A stretch of 7,295 bases of DNA from an uncultured Leptospiraceae bacterium. Lineage in GTDB: Bacteria; Spirochaetota; Leptospiria; Leptospirales; Leptospiraceae. Position 1 is the stretch's first letter. Every line of letters starts with the position of its first letter. Position numbers and translations under genes: made by a program. The notes beneath the pieces are model-generated. The model did not search any database. It was given only the letters and a program-made list of their open reading frames with translations, and had not been told where the DNA came from. Of this stretch, positions 1 to 7,107 are shown piece by piece. Location: the NCBI GenBank assembly GCA_937924465.1, contig CALDSP010000067.1:1-7295 (forward strand), written 5' to 3'.

Positions 1-776
1 TTCTCTAAGTTTTCCGTATATCCTTTTATAGAAGTAATAGGAGTTTTTAATTCATGAGAAGCACTTTGAAAAAATTGCTCTCGCATAATTTGTCTTTCTC
101 GTTCTTCCGTTTTATCGGTTATCACTCCAATAAAAATAGGATAGTTAGGATTGGTTTGCAAATTATAAAGACGAACACTATAATATTTTTTATTAGAACA
201 TTCAAGTAAGATTTTTCCTTCCTTATCTTTTTCAATATGCTCATTTAGGAATTCAAGAAGTTTTATATTAGTAATGACTGAATCAATTTTTCTCATTCCA
301 GAATTCTCTGGAATTAAAACAGAAGGTAAACTTTTATTTTGAAAAAGAATGGTTTTGTTTTTATCAATAGCAAAGACCCCTTCTTTTAAACTTTGCAGAA
401 CAAAATTAAATTTCTCCTTCTCTAAAGTTAAGTCATGAAATTGTTGTCTTAGTCGAATGGACATTAAATCAATTTCTTTAGAAAGATTCGCCAACTCTTC
501 AATATTAGTCATAACTAAACTAGAGGAAGTCTCGCCTGCATTTACAGCACTGGCTTTTTCCTGCAAAACTTTCAGTTGAGTTGTTACTGTAGAGGCAAGT
601 CTGTAAGAGAAATGAAAGGTTAAAAAAAGAGAAAACAAAGCAAAAAAGAAAATCAATATGACTTTCAAATTAAATTCCACAATAGTGGAAGCCCAAAAGG
701 TAATGCCTCCTGTCACCAATAAAATGAGTAGAAAGAGCCAATTCCGTAAAAGTACAGAAGAAAAAAAACTACGCAT
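1..776 (-). CDS. PhoR-like membrane sensor histidine kinase, N-terminal 258 residues (3' part outside window)
   Basis: The gene reads without interruption from ATG at 776 to the left edge, giving 258 residues. It should sense a signal at the membrane, autophosphorylate on histidine and pass phosphate to the regulator encoded just upstream. Visible parts: hydrophobic segments at about residues 13-30 and 38-57 with only a very short loop between them; a HAMP-like helical linker at about 58-113; a PAS-like region at about 121-225 (FVLQSLKEGVFAID, then FQNKS); and an H-box SASHELKTPITSIKGY with phospho-acceptor His241. The ATP-binding catalytic domain lies beyond the window. The start codon sits inside the last codons of the regulator gene (8-nt overlap), which suggests translational coupling. 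With almost no extracytoplasmic domain, the signal is probably sensed in the membrane, by the PAS region or through a partner, as in PhoR; the phosphate role is inferred from architecture only. Confidence 0.9.
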   Translation of the reverse strand, partial: MRSFFSSVLLRNWLFLLILLVTGGITFWASTIVEFNLKVILIFFFALFSLFLTFHFSYRLASTVTTQLKVLQEKASAVNAGETSSSLVMTNIEELANLSKEIDLMSIRLRQQFHDLTLEKEKFNFVLQSLKEGVFAIDKNKTILFQNKSLPSVLIPENSGMRKIDSVITNIKLLEFLNEHIEKDKEGKILLECSNKKYYSVRLYNLQTNPNYPIFIGVITDKTEERERQIMREQFFQSASHELKTPITSIKGYTENLE

Positions 777-1473
777 TATTAAACCGATAACCAATCCCCC
801 GAATTGTTTCCAGTCTATTTTTTTCGGGACCTAGTTTATCGCGCAGTCTTTTGATATTTACGTCTACTGCCCTATCGGTAACGAATACATTTTGTCCCCA
901 AACTCTGTCCAAAAGTTTATCTCGCGTCATAGCTACACCCGGATTTGTCATAAATAAATAAAGTATTTTATACTCAAGCAGAGTAAGTTCAATTTCTTCA
1001 TCATTAACATAAACCTTATGAGCAAGAGGATTGAGTGTAATTTTTCCAATGGTAATGGAACCTGCCTTTTGTTCTTCTAGAGGCGTTATATACCTCCTTA
1101 AGACGGATCGAACTCTTGCCATGAGCTCTCTAGGACTGAATGGCTTTCGAACATAATCATCTGCTCCAAATTCTAAGCCTAAAACAGCATCCGTTTCCCC
1201 TGTTTTAGCAGTAACCATAATGATTGGAATAGAATACTTATCTTTGATTTTTTTACAAAGATCAATCCCCCCTATTCCGGGAAGCATAACATCCAGAATG
1301 ACTAAGTCAGGGCGATTTTTTTCAATTCTTGGAATTACTTCTAGTCCATTCTTACAAGAGTTAACGGTAAAACCTTCTTCTTCTAAGTTGAATTTGATGA
1401 GTTCAACAATATCATCCTCATCATCTACAACTAAAACTTGTAAACCATTTGATATGTGAGGAGCGGGAGCCAA
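769..1473 (-). CDS. OmpR/PhoB-family two-component response regulator
   Basis: This is a DNA-binding transcription regulator controlled by phosphorylation. Numbering from an upstream GTG at 1506, the receiver domain spans about residues 22-138, with acidic pocket D28/D29, phospho-acceptor D72 (LVILDVMLPG), T99 (MVTAKTG) and K121 (YVRKPFSP). A winged-helix trans_reg_C domain spans about 148-243 (LTLLEYKILYLF, then DRAVDVNIKRLRDKL and IRGIGYRF). All conserved phosphorylation residues are present. I chose the TTG at 1473 (234 residues) because AGGGAGG lies 5 nt before it; the GTG at 1506 (245 residues) has no ribosome site and adds only 11 unconserved residues. The kinase gene overlaps the 3' end, so the pair is one operon. 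The family is closest in style to PhoB/PhoP, but the regulon cannot be told from sequence. Confidence 0.95.
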   Translation of the reverse strand: MAPAPHISNGLQVLVVDDEDDIVELIKFNLEEEGFTVNSCKNGLEVIPRIEKNRPDLVILDVMLPGIGGIDLCKKIKDKYSIPIIMVTAKTGETDAVLGLEFGADDYVRKPFSPRELMARVRSVLRRYITPLEEQKAGSITIGKITLNPLAHKVYVNDEEIELTLLEYKILYLFMTNPGVAMTRDKLLDRVWGQNVFVTDRAVDVNIKRLRDKLGPEKNRLETIRGIGYRFNNA

Positions 1474-1478
1474 ATCAA

Positions 1479-1485
1479 CCTCCCT
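1479..1485 (-). promoter_or_regulatory. Strong Shine-Dalgarno site that decides the response-regulator start
   Basis: On the minus strand this reads AGGGAGG, followed by 5 nt (TTGAT) and then a TTG codon in frame with the regulator. It is the best ribosome-binding match seen in the window. It lies inside the longer GTG-started reading frame, so it argues that translation begins at TTG 1473. Confidence 0.65.
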
Positions 1486-1551
1486 AATAGTTTCAGTAAT
1501 TTGCACAAATATCTATTTAAAATATAAAAATTACAAAAATATTACGAAATT

Positions 1552-1581
1552 TTAATAGATCTATGATTTTTTCAATCTCAA
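1552..1581 (-). promoter_or_regulatory. Candidate sigma-70-type promoter for the regulator-kinase operon
   Basis: On the minus strand, TTGAGA (1581-1576, 5/6 to TTGACA) is followed after 18 nt by TATTAA (1557-1552, 4/6 to TATAAT). This predicts a start of transcription near 1545 and a leader of about 70 nt before the TTG start. In AT-rich DNA such matches arise by chance, so this is a candidate only. Confidence 0.35.
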
Positions 1582-1612
1582 CTAAAGGTAATTTTGAATT
1601 TCATTTGTTAAA

Positions 1613-2854
1613 TTATTGCTTCTCTGCTTCGTTTTCTTTTTTGGCAAGTTGAGACTGAACTTGGTTGGGAGAACAATACTTTCCACTAGTCTTTAAATTT
1701 TTAAGTCTATCAAAATGAATGTTATAATATGTTCTTTCTTCTTCTTCCGGATAAAATAAATATCGATCTCTACAAGAACTTGTAATATCCAATTCATTCT
1801 CTAGCTTAGTAACCTCATACACTCCAAATAAATGCCTTCCCCCGTTATGATAAATAAACAAAATCTTTTGATTTGTTTGTAACTCCTCTTCCAATCTTTT
1901 CATCATAAAATCAAATTCTTTTTTCTTTGTGTAATAATCTTCTAAAGCATTACTCAAATAAACAACTGAAATCTTCGAATCCTCTGGAAATAAATTTGCT
2001 TCGTGAAGAGCACTTGCATAAAGAGTAATTTTTTTGAGTTTTGTGTATTTTCTTTGAAAATTTAATAACTCCTGCAAACACATCTCATAATTTTTGGGAC
2101 AAAGGGACTGTAAGCTAATATTTGTTTTTGCATTAAAAGTTTTATATTGAGCAATCCATCCAATATTGAGTTCTTTGAAATTGTTTAAAACATCTTCTTC
2201 AGTTTGCATTTTATCTTCATGGAAAAATTTGAGAAGTTGAGCATGTCCTTCAATAATTCTTAGATCAATATCTAAAAGATAAAGGTTTTCACAGTTCAAT
2301 TTAGAATGCATAATGTAAGGTTGTAAAAAACCAACACTATAACAATCAAACCTAGCATTTGGATACAAATTTTTAATGTATTCAAAATCTTTGTCAGGCG
2401 AAACATCATTCATTTGAAAGAAATTCCAACAGCCTACAATAATTCTTCGAAATGTATGAAGATAAAACTTTGAAGTAATGGGGGAACCTAATTCAATATT
2501 TGTATAAGTTTTAATTTTTTCTTTATCATAGGGCACCATAGAATAAATCATTTGACAAGTTTCATTGGAAATGTCTCGGATAGACTCTAAAGCAGAAAAA
2601 ACCTCTTGTTCAGAATAATCTTTTTCTAATACAGGAAAATAAAGTCTCATTTTATCAGAGGCAATGAGTTCAAGTTTAGGTTTCTTTGCTTGGATTTGTT
2701 TGACTTCTGGATGAGGTTTAGAAATCTTACAAACACTTCCAAAAAAAATAACAAGAAAAAAGAATGGAAACAATTTGTGTAGTAAAAAATGCTGATCTCG
2801 AATTTGAAAAATCCATTTAACTTTACTTTGAAACAATAGAACATTCATTTTCAT
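1613..2854 (-). CDS. Unrecognised 413-residue protein with N-terminal membrane or lipid anchor and Rossmann-like body
   Basis: I do not recognise this family. The ATG at 2854 follows AAAGG by 9 nt. A basic 27-residue head leads into a single hydrophobic segment at about residues 28-41 (FPFFFLVIFF), ending FGSVC with Cys42. This could be a membrane anchor or a loose spirochaete-type lipobox; the Val at -1 is unfavourable. The rest is soluble and rich in Lys and Glu. Blocks that look like alternating strands and helices are LYLLDIDLRIIEGH (191-204), KITLYA (275-280), SVVYLSNALEDYY (296-308) and KILFIYHNGGR (330-340). This resembles a SAM-methyltransferase-like Rossmann fold with an acidic residue after strand 2, but no clear glycine-rich motif is seen, so enzymatic activity is unproven. 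The C-terminal tail is charged. It sits upstream of, and in the same direction as, the regulator operon, about 140 nt away. Confidence 0.8.
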   Translation of the reverse strand: MKMNVLLFQSKVKWIFQIRDQHFLLHKLFPFFFLVIFFGSVCKISKPHPEVKQIQAKKPKLELIASDKMRLYFPVLEKDYSEQEVFSALESIRDISNETCQMIYSMVPYDKEKIKTYTNIELGSPITSKFYLHTFRRIIVGCWNFFQMNDVSPDKDFEYIKNLYPNARFDCYSVGFLQPYIMHSKLNCENLYLLDIDLRIIEGHAQLLKFFHEDKMQTEEDVLNNFKELNIGWIAQYKTFNAKTNISLQSLCPKNYEMCLQELLNFQRKYTKLKKITLYASALHEANLFPEDSKISVVYLSNALEDYYTKKKEFDFMMKRLEEELQTNQKILFIYHNGGRHLFGVYEVTKLENELDITSSCRDRYLFYPEEEERTYYNIHFDRLKNLKTSGKYCSPNQVQSQLAKKENEAEKQ

Positions 2855-2955
2855 AAAATGATACCTTTGATTGCCTCGAAATATTTTTTTTACAACTTAG
2901 AAAATTCAAACTACAAACTTCTTTGTTTATTTCATAAAGAAAATAGGTTTTTCAT

Positions 2956-3960
2956 TTGTCAAAATTAAAAATTTTACTCATAGTTGATATTTATCCTGTA
3001 GGTCAAAATTTAGAATTATTCCAAGAATGGGAAAGTTTTGAAAGTATTCAAATTTTAAAAAACACTCTTGAGGAAATAGGTCATTCAGTAGAAATTTTAG
3101 AACCATTTACTCGTAAAAGAGAGCTTTTAGAAAAGCTTACTTTTTTGAGCCAAGAACACAGAAACTCTACTTTGCTTTGGAATCTTGTAGAAGGCTACTT
3201 TTCTAAAAATCGAGAGGCTTACGTGCCTGCTTTAGCTGAATTTTTAGGTTTTCCTTACGTGGGTTCAGAGGCATATTCCCAAGTTCTTAGTCTAGACAAA
3301 CATCTTACAAAAATGATCGCATTTTCTTTAGGTATTCCAACTCCTATGTTTTGTTTGTTAGAATCGGCTTCTCAAACTCTCAATTTCCATTATCCCTTTT
3401 TTATAAAGCCCAATTATGAAGGTTCTAGTTTAGGAATTCATCAAAATAATTTCATTTCTTCTCCTTCAGAATGGAAGAAATTTCAAACAAATCTAAAAGA
3501 AGAGTTCTTTCCATATTTGATTGAAGAATATTTAGAAGGAAAAGAATATACTTTGGGTATTTTAGGAAATACAAAAAAACTTTTTCCTACTAGAGTTTTG
3601 GAAGTCGTATCTCCCTCGCCCATTTACAGTGCAGAAATTAAATCCAAATCTGAAATGCTTGAAGAATTTTTACCTTTAAAGGATTCTTTCAAAGAAAAAT
3701 GGATCCAAGAAATGTCATTAAAATTGTCATACAAACTAGGTGTCTCTGGTTTTGCTCGTTTGGATTGGAAAGAAAAAAATGGAAATCCTTATTTTTTAGA
3801 GATCAATCTGACTCCCGGACTTTCAAAAAAATACAGTGCCCTTCCCATTTGTGCTGCGGTTTCAGGAATATCGTATCCAGAGTTATTAAATATTATAATA
3901 GAATCAGCAATGTTTGAATATCAACAGCAAGCCAGAGATTACGGCAGAAGAGGATACTAA
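2956..3960 (+). CDS. D-Ala-D-Ala-ligase-like ATP-grasp enzyme
   Basis: This 334-residue cytoplasmic enzyme should activate a carboxylate with ATP as an acyl phosphate and join it to an amine. ATP-grasp features are clear: LSLDKHLTK (112-119), ATP-binding Lys in FFIKPNYEGSSLGI (148-161), EEYLEGKEYTLGILG (190-204), and metal ligands D270 (FARLD), E282 and N284 (LEINLTPGL). The serine pair of the Ddl loop (S157/S158) is kept. The N-terminal part has LWNLVEG (74-80) and REAYVPALAEFLGFPYVGSEA where classical Ddl has its HGxxGEDG substrate motif. It therefore belongs to the wider COG1181 group, and its substrate may not be D-alanine. The start is TTG, with a weak AGG 8 nt upstream and no nearby ATG. 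It is divergent from the 413-residue gene, 101 nt away. No peptidoglycan genes flank it in this window. Confidence 0.88.
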   Translation: MSKLKILLIVDIYPVGQNLELFQEWESFESIQILKNTLEEIGHSVEILEPFTRKRELLEKLTFLSQEHRNSTLLWNLVEGYFSKNREAYVPALAEFLGFPYVGSEAYSQVLSLDKHLTKMIAFSLGIPTPMFCLLESASQTLNFHYPFFIKPNYEGSSLGIHQNNFISSPSEWKKFQTNLKEEFFPYLIEEYLEGKEYTLGILGNTKKLFPTRVLEVVSPSPIYSAEIKSKSEMLEEFLPLKDSFKEKWIQEMSLKLSYKLGVSGFARLDWKEKNGNPYFLEINLTPGLSKKYSALPICAAVSGISYPELLNIIIESAMFEYQQQARDYGRRGY

Positions 3961-4022
3961 TTTTTTTTTTAAAATACAGAAAAAAAAAAACTTTTCTTTT
4001 TTTAGGCTTATTCCTAATCTTT
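3961..4022 (+). other. Homopolymer-rich spacer with weak terminator-like hairpin
   Basis: Directly after the ATP-grasp stop codon come a run of 10 T (3961-3970), a run of 11 A (3980-3990), then TTTTC and a run of 7 T (3997-4003). The A and T runs are complementary and could fold together. A small stem TTAGG (4002-4006) / CCTAA (4013-4017) with a 6-nt loop is followed by TCTTT. This may end the upstream transcript, but the stem is short and AU-rich. Confidence 0.3.
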
Positions 4023-4056
4023 AAGGCAAAAGAATTTAAGGTAAAAAAATCAAGCA

Positions 4057-4740
4057 ATGGAAGACACAGAATTCAGAAAAGGTGGTCGAGAAAACATTCT
4101 AAAAATAGGCTACAATACCCTCAACGAAATTGAGGAAAAAGTAAAAGCCTTTCGAATTATGAACCAAAATGCAGCAAAAAAACGCTACATCATTAGCCGA
4201 GAGAATATACGTGACAACACTGGAAAAATCATTTTACCTAAGGCTGCCGAAATTGATATCTCTGCCGTAATGCTTCTTCGAAGAAAATTTAAACCTGATA
4301 CAGTCTTTAAAATATTCCAACCCGATGAAGGCATAGTAATTATCTCTGACATGACTACTATGGAAGGTGTAACTTTAACTATGGATATTGTTACACAAAT
4401 TATGAACTTAGGAGGTGGAGCTTATGAAGGATTTATTGATAGAGTGGATAGCTTTACTGACTTCATTAACCATTTAAAGAAAGCTCTTTTTCCAAAACTT
4501 ATTATCATTGGCTATATTCCTAAAGATAAAATTCAAACAGAAATTATTAATTTCGTGCGCGTAAAACGTTTAGATAACTATTTGCGTGTTTTAGAAATTA
4601 CCCATAGTATATATAAACCTGTAGGATATTTTCCTAAAATTAAACAAGTAGCCATTACAGACGATCAACGAAGTTGGGGACGCTTTGTTGTAGATATTAT
4701 CCGAGAATATACAAAGCCCTATTTAACTGAACAAATTTAA
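4057..4740 (+). CDS. Unrecognised 227-residue cytoplasmic protein
   Basis: I do not recognise this family by name. It has no signal peptide or membrane segment. A basic N-terminus (RKGGREN) precedes a helical stretch at about 20-45, then a segment SRENIRDNTGKIILPKAAEIDISAVMLLRRKF (47-78, key residues N54, G56, P61). That segment recalls the short N-terminal domain found ahead of some HD-GYP and other signalling domains, where a 'G.xLLpkG' turn precedes a helix; this is a loose resemblance. The remainder (90-227) mixes hydrophobic strands (GIVIIS, KLIIIGYI) with helices and has a conserved-looking end (QRSWGRFVVDIIREY). No catalytic motif is visible. The ATG is the only usable start, because an in-frame stop lies 15 nt upstream. 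The nearest AAGG is 15 nt away, too far for a normal ribosome site. The 3' end overlaps convergent yajQ by 4 nt. Confidence 0.85.
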   Translation: MEDTEFRKGGRENILKIGYNTLNEIEEKVKAFRIMNQNAAKKRYIISRENIRDNTGKIILPKAAEIDISAVMLLRRKFKPDTVFKIFQPDEGIVIISDMTTMEGVTLTMDIVTQIMNLGGGAYEGFIDRVDSFTDFINHLKKALFPKLIIIGYIPKDKIQTEIINFVRVKRLDNYLRVLEITHSIYKPVGYFPKIKQVAITDDQRSWGRFVVDIIREYTKPYLTEQI

Positions 4741-5237
4741 CCTTTATAATTTGTGAATTGAAAATCAAATTTGAGGTCAGAATTGCGTAAAAGTTTTTGT
4801 ACTTGTTGTAAATCATCTTTCTTTTTTCCAGAGACCCTTACGTAATCTCCCATGACAGCAGCTTGCACTTTGAGTTTAGAATCTTTAATAATTTTTACAA
4901 TCTCTTTCGTGTGTTCTTTATCTAAGCCATTTTGTATTTTTACTTTCATCCTAACCGTACCACCTGTTGCGGGCTCTAGCTTTGTTCCTTCAAAATCAAA
5001 GGCTTTAATTCCTATTCCGCGTTTGACAAGTTTATTTGTGAGAACATCTATAACTTGTTTGATTTTGATGTCATTATCGGAAATGAGAACTAAAAACTCA
5101 CCCTCATGAGTAATACTAGACTTAGATCCTTTAAAATCAAAACGGGTGGAAATTTCCGTCATTGCTTGTGTAATTGCATTTGCAAGCTCTGATTTATCGA
5201 TTTTAGATACAATATCAAAAGAGGGTTCCTGTGCCAT
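4737..5237 (-). CDS. yajQ: YajQ family nucleotide-binding protein (UPF0234)
   Basis: From the ATG at 5237 the product is 166 residues and begins MAQEPSFDIVSKIDKSEL, matching the usual YajQ beginning and length (about 163). An in-frame ATG at 5261 would add MKKTRSFQ, which is outside the family's conserved start, so I chose 5237. Family hallmarks are SFDIVS, the RFDFKGS segment, FDFEGTKLEPA, and the second-half repeat containing KIVKIIKDSKLKVQAAVMGDYVRVSGKKKDDLQ and FDFQFTNYKG at the C-terminus. The family consists of small cytoplasmic proteins with two ferredoxin-like halves. Some members bind nucleotides or c-di-GMP (shown for Xanthomonas and Pseudomonas homologues); binding here is inferred by homology only. 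The gene converges on the 227-residue gene with a 4-nt shared end, and is divergent from gabD across a 229-nt gap. Confidence 0.95.
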   Translation of the reverse strand: MAQEPSFDIVSKIDKSELANAITQAMTEISTRFDFKGSKSSITHEGEFLVLISDNDIKIKQVIDVLTNKLVKRGIGIKAFDFEGTKLEPATGGTVRMKVKIQNGLDKEHTKEIVKIIKDSKLKVQAAVMGDYVRVSGKKKDDLQQVQKLLRNSDLKFDFQFTNYKG

Positions 5238-5280
5238 TTGAAAACTTCTTGTTTTCTTCATTTAAATTTGGCAACTAAAA

Positions 5281-5311
5281 ATTTTATTAAGAACTACTCT
5301 ATACTCTGCAA
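5281..5311 (-). promoter_or_regulatory. Weak candidate promoter for yajQ
   Basis: On the minus strand, TTGCAG (5311-5306) is followed after 19 nt by TAAAAT (5286-5281, 5/6 to TATAAT). The spacing is at the long limit. The position, about 45-75 nt upstream of the chosen yajQ start, is sensible. AT-rich context makes a chance match quite likely. Confidence 0.25.
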
Positions 5312-5418
5312 GTTATATTAATTTTTTCTAAAATACAATCTCTCCTTGAAAAACATTTTTGTTGTTCACGAAATCATTAAAAAATTGAAACTAAGTATAG
5401 CAAATCATTTTTTGTATC

Positions 5419-5447
5419 TTGACTTTTTTTGTATAAAATTTTATTTT
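5419..5447 (+). promoter_or_regulatory. Candidate sigma-70-type promoter for gabD
   Basis: TTGACT (5419-5424, 5/6 to consensus) is followed after exactly 17 nt by TATTTT (5442-5447, 4/6). Transcription would start near 5454, only about a dozen bases before the ATG at 5467. That is a short leader but fits the absence of a good Shine-Dalgarno sequence (AAGTGAT just before the ATG). Confidence 0.4.
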
Positions 5448-5466
5448 ATTATATAAACCAAGTGAT

Positions 5467-6921
5467 ATGAAGTTTTTAAAAGACTTTAGTTTATTTATCC
5501 AATCAGCAATTATAAATGGAGAAAAAATCTTTTCTTCCAATACTCTCTCCATCCACAATCCTGCAACAGGAGAACTCTTGGGAAGTATTCCTAATTTAGG
5601 AAGAGAAGAAACAAAGAAAGCCATTCAGTGCGCTTATGATGCTTTCCCAAAATGGAAAAAACTTCCCGCAAAAGAACGCTCTAAAATTTTAAAAGATTGG
5701 TTTCGTTTAATTATGGAAAACCAAGAAGATCTTGCTAAAATTATGACCCAAGAACAAGGCAAACCTTTGGCTGAGTCAATGGGAGAGATTGCTTATGCAG
5801 CCAGCTATGTTGAGTGGTTTTCAGAAGAAGCCAAGCGAGTATATGGAGACGTTATACCTTCCCATCGTTCTGATACTCGAATTGTTATTTTGAAAGAACC
5901 AATTGGAGTTGTAGGAACTATTACACCTTGGAATTTTCCAAGTGCTATGCTTGCTCGCAAAGTAGCTCCTGCTTTAGCCGTTGGGTGTACAGTGGTATCT
6001 AAACCTTCCGAACTCACCCCCTACTCTGCCCTTGCTCTCTATGTTTTAGCAGAACGTGCCGGCTTACCTAAGGGAGTTTGGAACTTAGTCATGGGAGATT
6101 ATGTAGAAATAGGAAGAGAACTTACCGAAAATCCAATTGTGCGAAAAATTAGCTTTACAGGTTCTACTCGCACAGGGGCTTTACTTATGGCTCAGTCTGC
6201 TTCCACTATCAAAAAACTAAGTTTAGAGCTTGGTGGAAATGCTCCCTTTCTTGTATTTGAAGATGCTGATTTGCAAGAGGCTGTAAAAGGTGCCATTCTT
6301 TCTAAATACAGAAACACGGGACAAACCTGTGTTTGTGTAAATCGCTTTTATGTGCATGAAAAGATAGCAAAAGAGTTTGCTCAACTTTTAAGTGAGTCAG
6401 TTTCAAAATTGAAAGTAGGGAATGGATTAGAGGAAGGAGTAAACCAGGGACCTCTTATCAATGAAAACGCTTTAAGAAAAGTGGAAGAACACGTGCACGA
6501 TGCAAAAGAAAAAGGAGCTCAAGTTCTCATTGGAGGAAAGCGCCATAGTTTAGGAAGAACTTTCTATGAACCTACTGTAATTTTAGGGATCCATCCAAAT
6601 ATGAAAATCTGCCAAGAAGAAACATTTGGTCCCATCTCGGGTATCCAAACTTTCCAAACAGAAGAAGAGGCTTTGAGTCTTGCAAATAACACAGAGTTTG
6701 GATTAGCTTCTTATTTTTATACTCGAGACATAGGAAGAGTTTGGCGCATTGCAGAAGGATTGGAGGCTGGAATGGTGGGTATCAATGAGGGAATCATTTC
6801 TTCGGAGCAAATTCCCTTTGGTGGGGTAAAGCAATCGGGAATGGGAAGAGAAGGTTCTAAATATGGAATTGAAGACTATCTAAACATTAAATACCTTTGT
6901 ATGGGAGGAATTCTACAGTAA
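5467..6921 (+). CDS. gabD: NAD(P)+-dependent succinate-semialdehyde dehydrogenase
   Basis: This 484-residue cytoplasmic aldehyde dehydrogenase is complete (E. coli GabD is 482). It should oxidise succinate semialdehyde to succinate, the last step of the GABA shunt feeding the TCA cycle. Visible residues: TPWNFP with oxyanion Asn156; cofactor Lys179 in VSKPSE; FTGSTRTG (230-237) of the Rossmann cofactor fold; general base Glu254 in LELGGNAPF; catalytic Cys288 in GQTCVCVNR with the nearby Cys290 seen in redox-switch GabD enzymes; EETFGPI with Glu385; and IPFGGVKQSGMGREGSKYGIEDYL at the end (449-472). These features match the GabD subgroup well. Related glutarate-semialdehyde dehydrogenases (DavD) share them, so the exact substrate is likely but not certain. 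No transaminase (gabT) lies beside it, so it appears to be a single-gene unit. The start is the only ATG consistent with the family's N-terminus. Confidence 0.95.
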   Translation: MKFLKDFSLFIQSAIINGEKIFSSNTLSIHNPATGELLGSIPNLGREETKKAIQCAYDAFPKWKKLPAKERSKILKDWFRLIMENQEDLAKIMTQEQGKPLAESMGEIAYAASYVEWFSEEAKRVYGDVIPSHRSDTRIVILKEPIGVVGTITPWNFPSAMLARKVAPALAVGCTVVSKPSELTPYSALALYVLAERAGLPKGVWNLVMGDYVEIGRELTENPIVRKISFTGSTRTGALLMAQSASTIKKLSLELGGNAPFLVFEDADLQEAVKGAILSKYRNTGQTCVCVNRFYVHEKIAKEFAQLLSESVSKLKVGNGLEEGVNQGPLINENALRKVEEHVHDAKEKGAQVLIGGKRHSLGRTFYEPTVILGIHPNMKICQEETFGPISGIQTFQTEEEALSLANNTEFGLASYFYTRDIGRVWRIAEGLEAGMVGINEGIISSEQIPFGGVKQSGMGREGSKYGIEDYLNIKYLCMGGILQ

Positions 6922-7107
6922 ATTTCAATTTTTATAAGTAAATTTTCTTCGCAAAAATTTCTTATTCAAAAGCTCTTATAAACGTGTATTTTTATTTTTC
7001 AAAAATTTATAACCTTTCGATTGAAATAAAGTGTAAATTATATCACTTCAATAAAACTATTCTAAACAAAAACTTAGCATTCTAAGATATCTTTTTTATA
7101 ACCTCCA
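6922..7107. other. AT-rich non-coding stretch between gabD and the repeat array
   Basis: I see no coding sequence here. The stretch holds the hairpin near 6935-6964 and a small inverted repeat AAGTG / CACTT (about 7029-7048). Its position next to repeats makes it either the trailer flank or, less likely, the leader of the array. The degenerate repeat immediately to its right favours the trailer. Confidence 0.5.
6935..6964 (+). terminator. AT-rich hairpin just after gabD, possible terminator
   Basis: TAAG (6935-6938), a one-base bulge, then AAATTTT (6940-6946) pairs with AAAATTTCTTA (6954-6964) around a 7-nt loop CTTCGCA, giving 11 base pairs. It begins 13 nt after the gabD stop, where a terminator is expected. 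No T-run follows it on the plus strand, so it is not a canonical intrinsic terminator and may only shape the 3' end. Confidence 0.3.

Noticed and set aside
1220..1459. Plus-strand open frame of 79 codons
   Set aside because: It is antisense to the conserved receiver domain of the response regulator and its composition is that of a shadow frame.
2647..2844. Minus-strand open frame of 65 codons inside the 413-residue gene
   Set aside because: It is out of frame with a longer, well-started gene and has no ribosome site of note.
2855..2955. Promoters in the divergent gap between the 413-residue gene and the ATP-grasp gene
   Set aside because: Both genes need promoters here, but no -35/-10 pair with good sequence and spacing stands out from the AT-rich background.
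3699..3917. Plus-strand frame of 72 codons inside the ATP-grasp gene
   Set aside because: The ATP-grasp metal-binding motifs occupy the other frame here, so this is a shadow.
4852..5109. Plus-strand open frame of 85 codons antisense to yajQ
   Set aside because: yajQ is fully conserved in the opposite frame; this frame shows no family features.
5391..5624. Minus-strand frame of 77 codons across the gabD start
   Set aside because: It overlaps the clear GabD N-terminus and its tail is low-complexity AT-rich sequence.
5805..6017. Minus-strand frame of 70 codons inside gabD
   Set aside because: It is antisense to the conserved TPWNFP region of gabD.
6971..7000. Possible further degenerate repeat (shared AAACGT near 6980-6985)
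   Set aside because: Only about half of the positions match the intact repeat, as expected from AT-rich chance, and the spacing to the next copy is not a clean multiple of the repeat unit.
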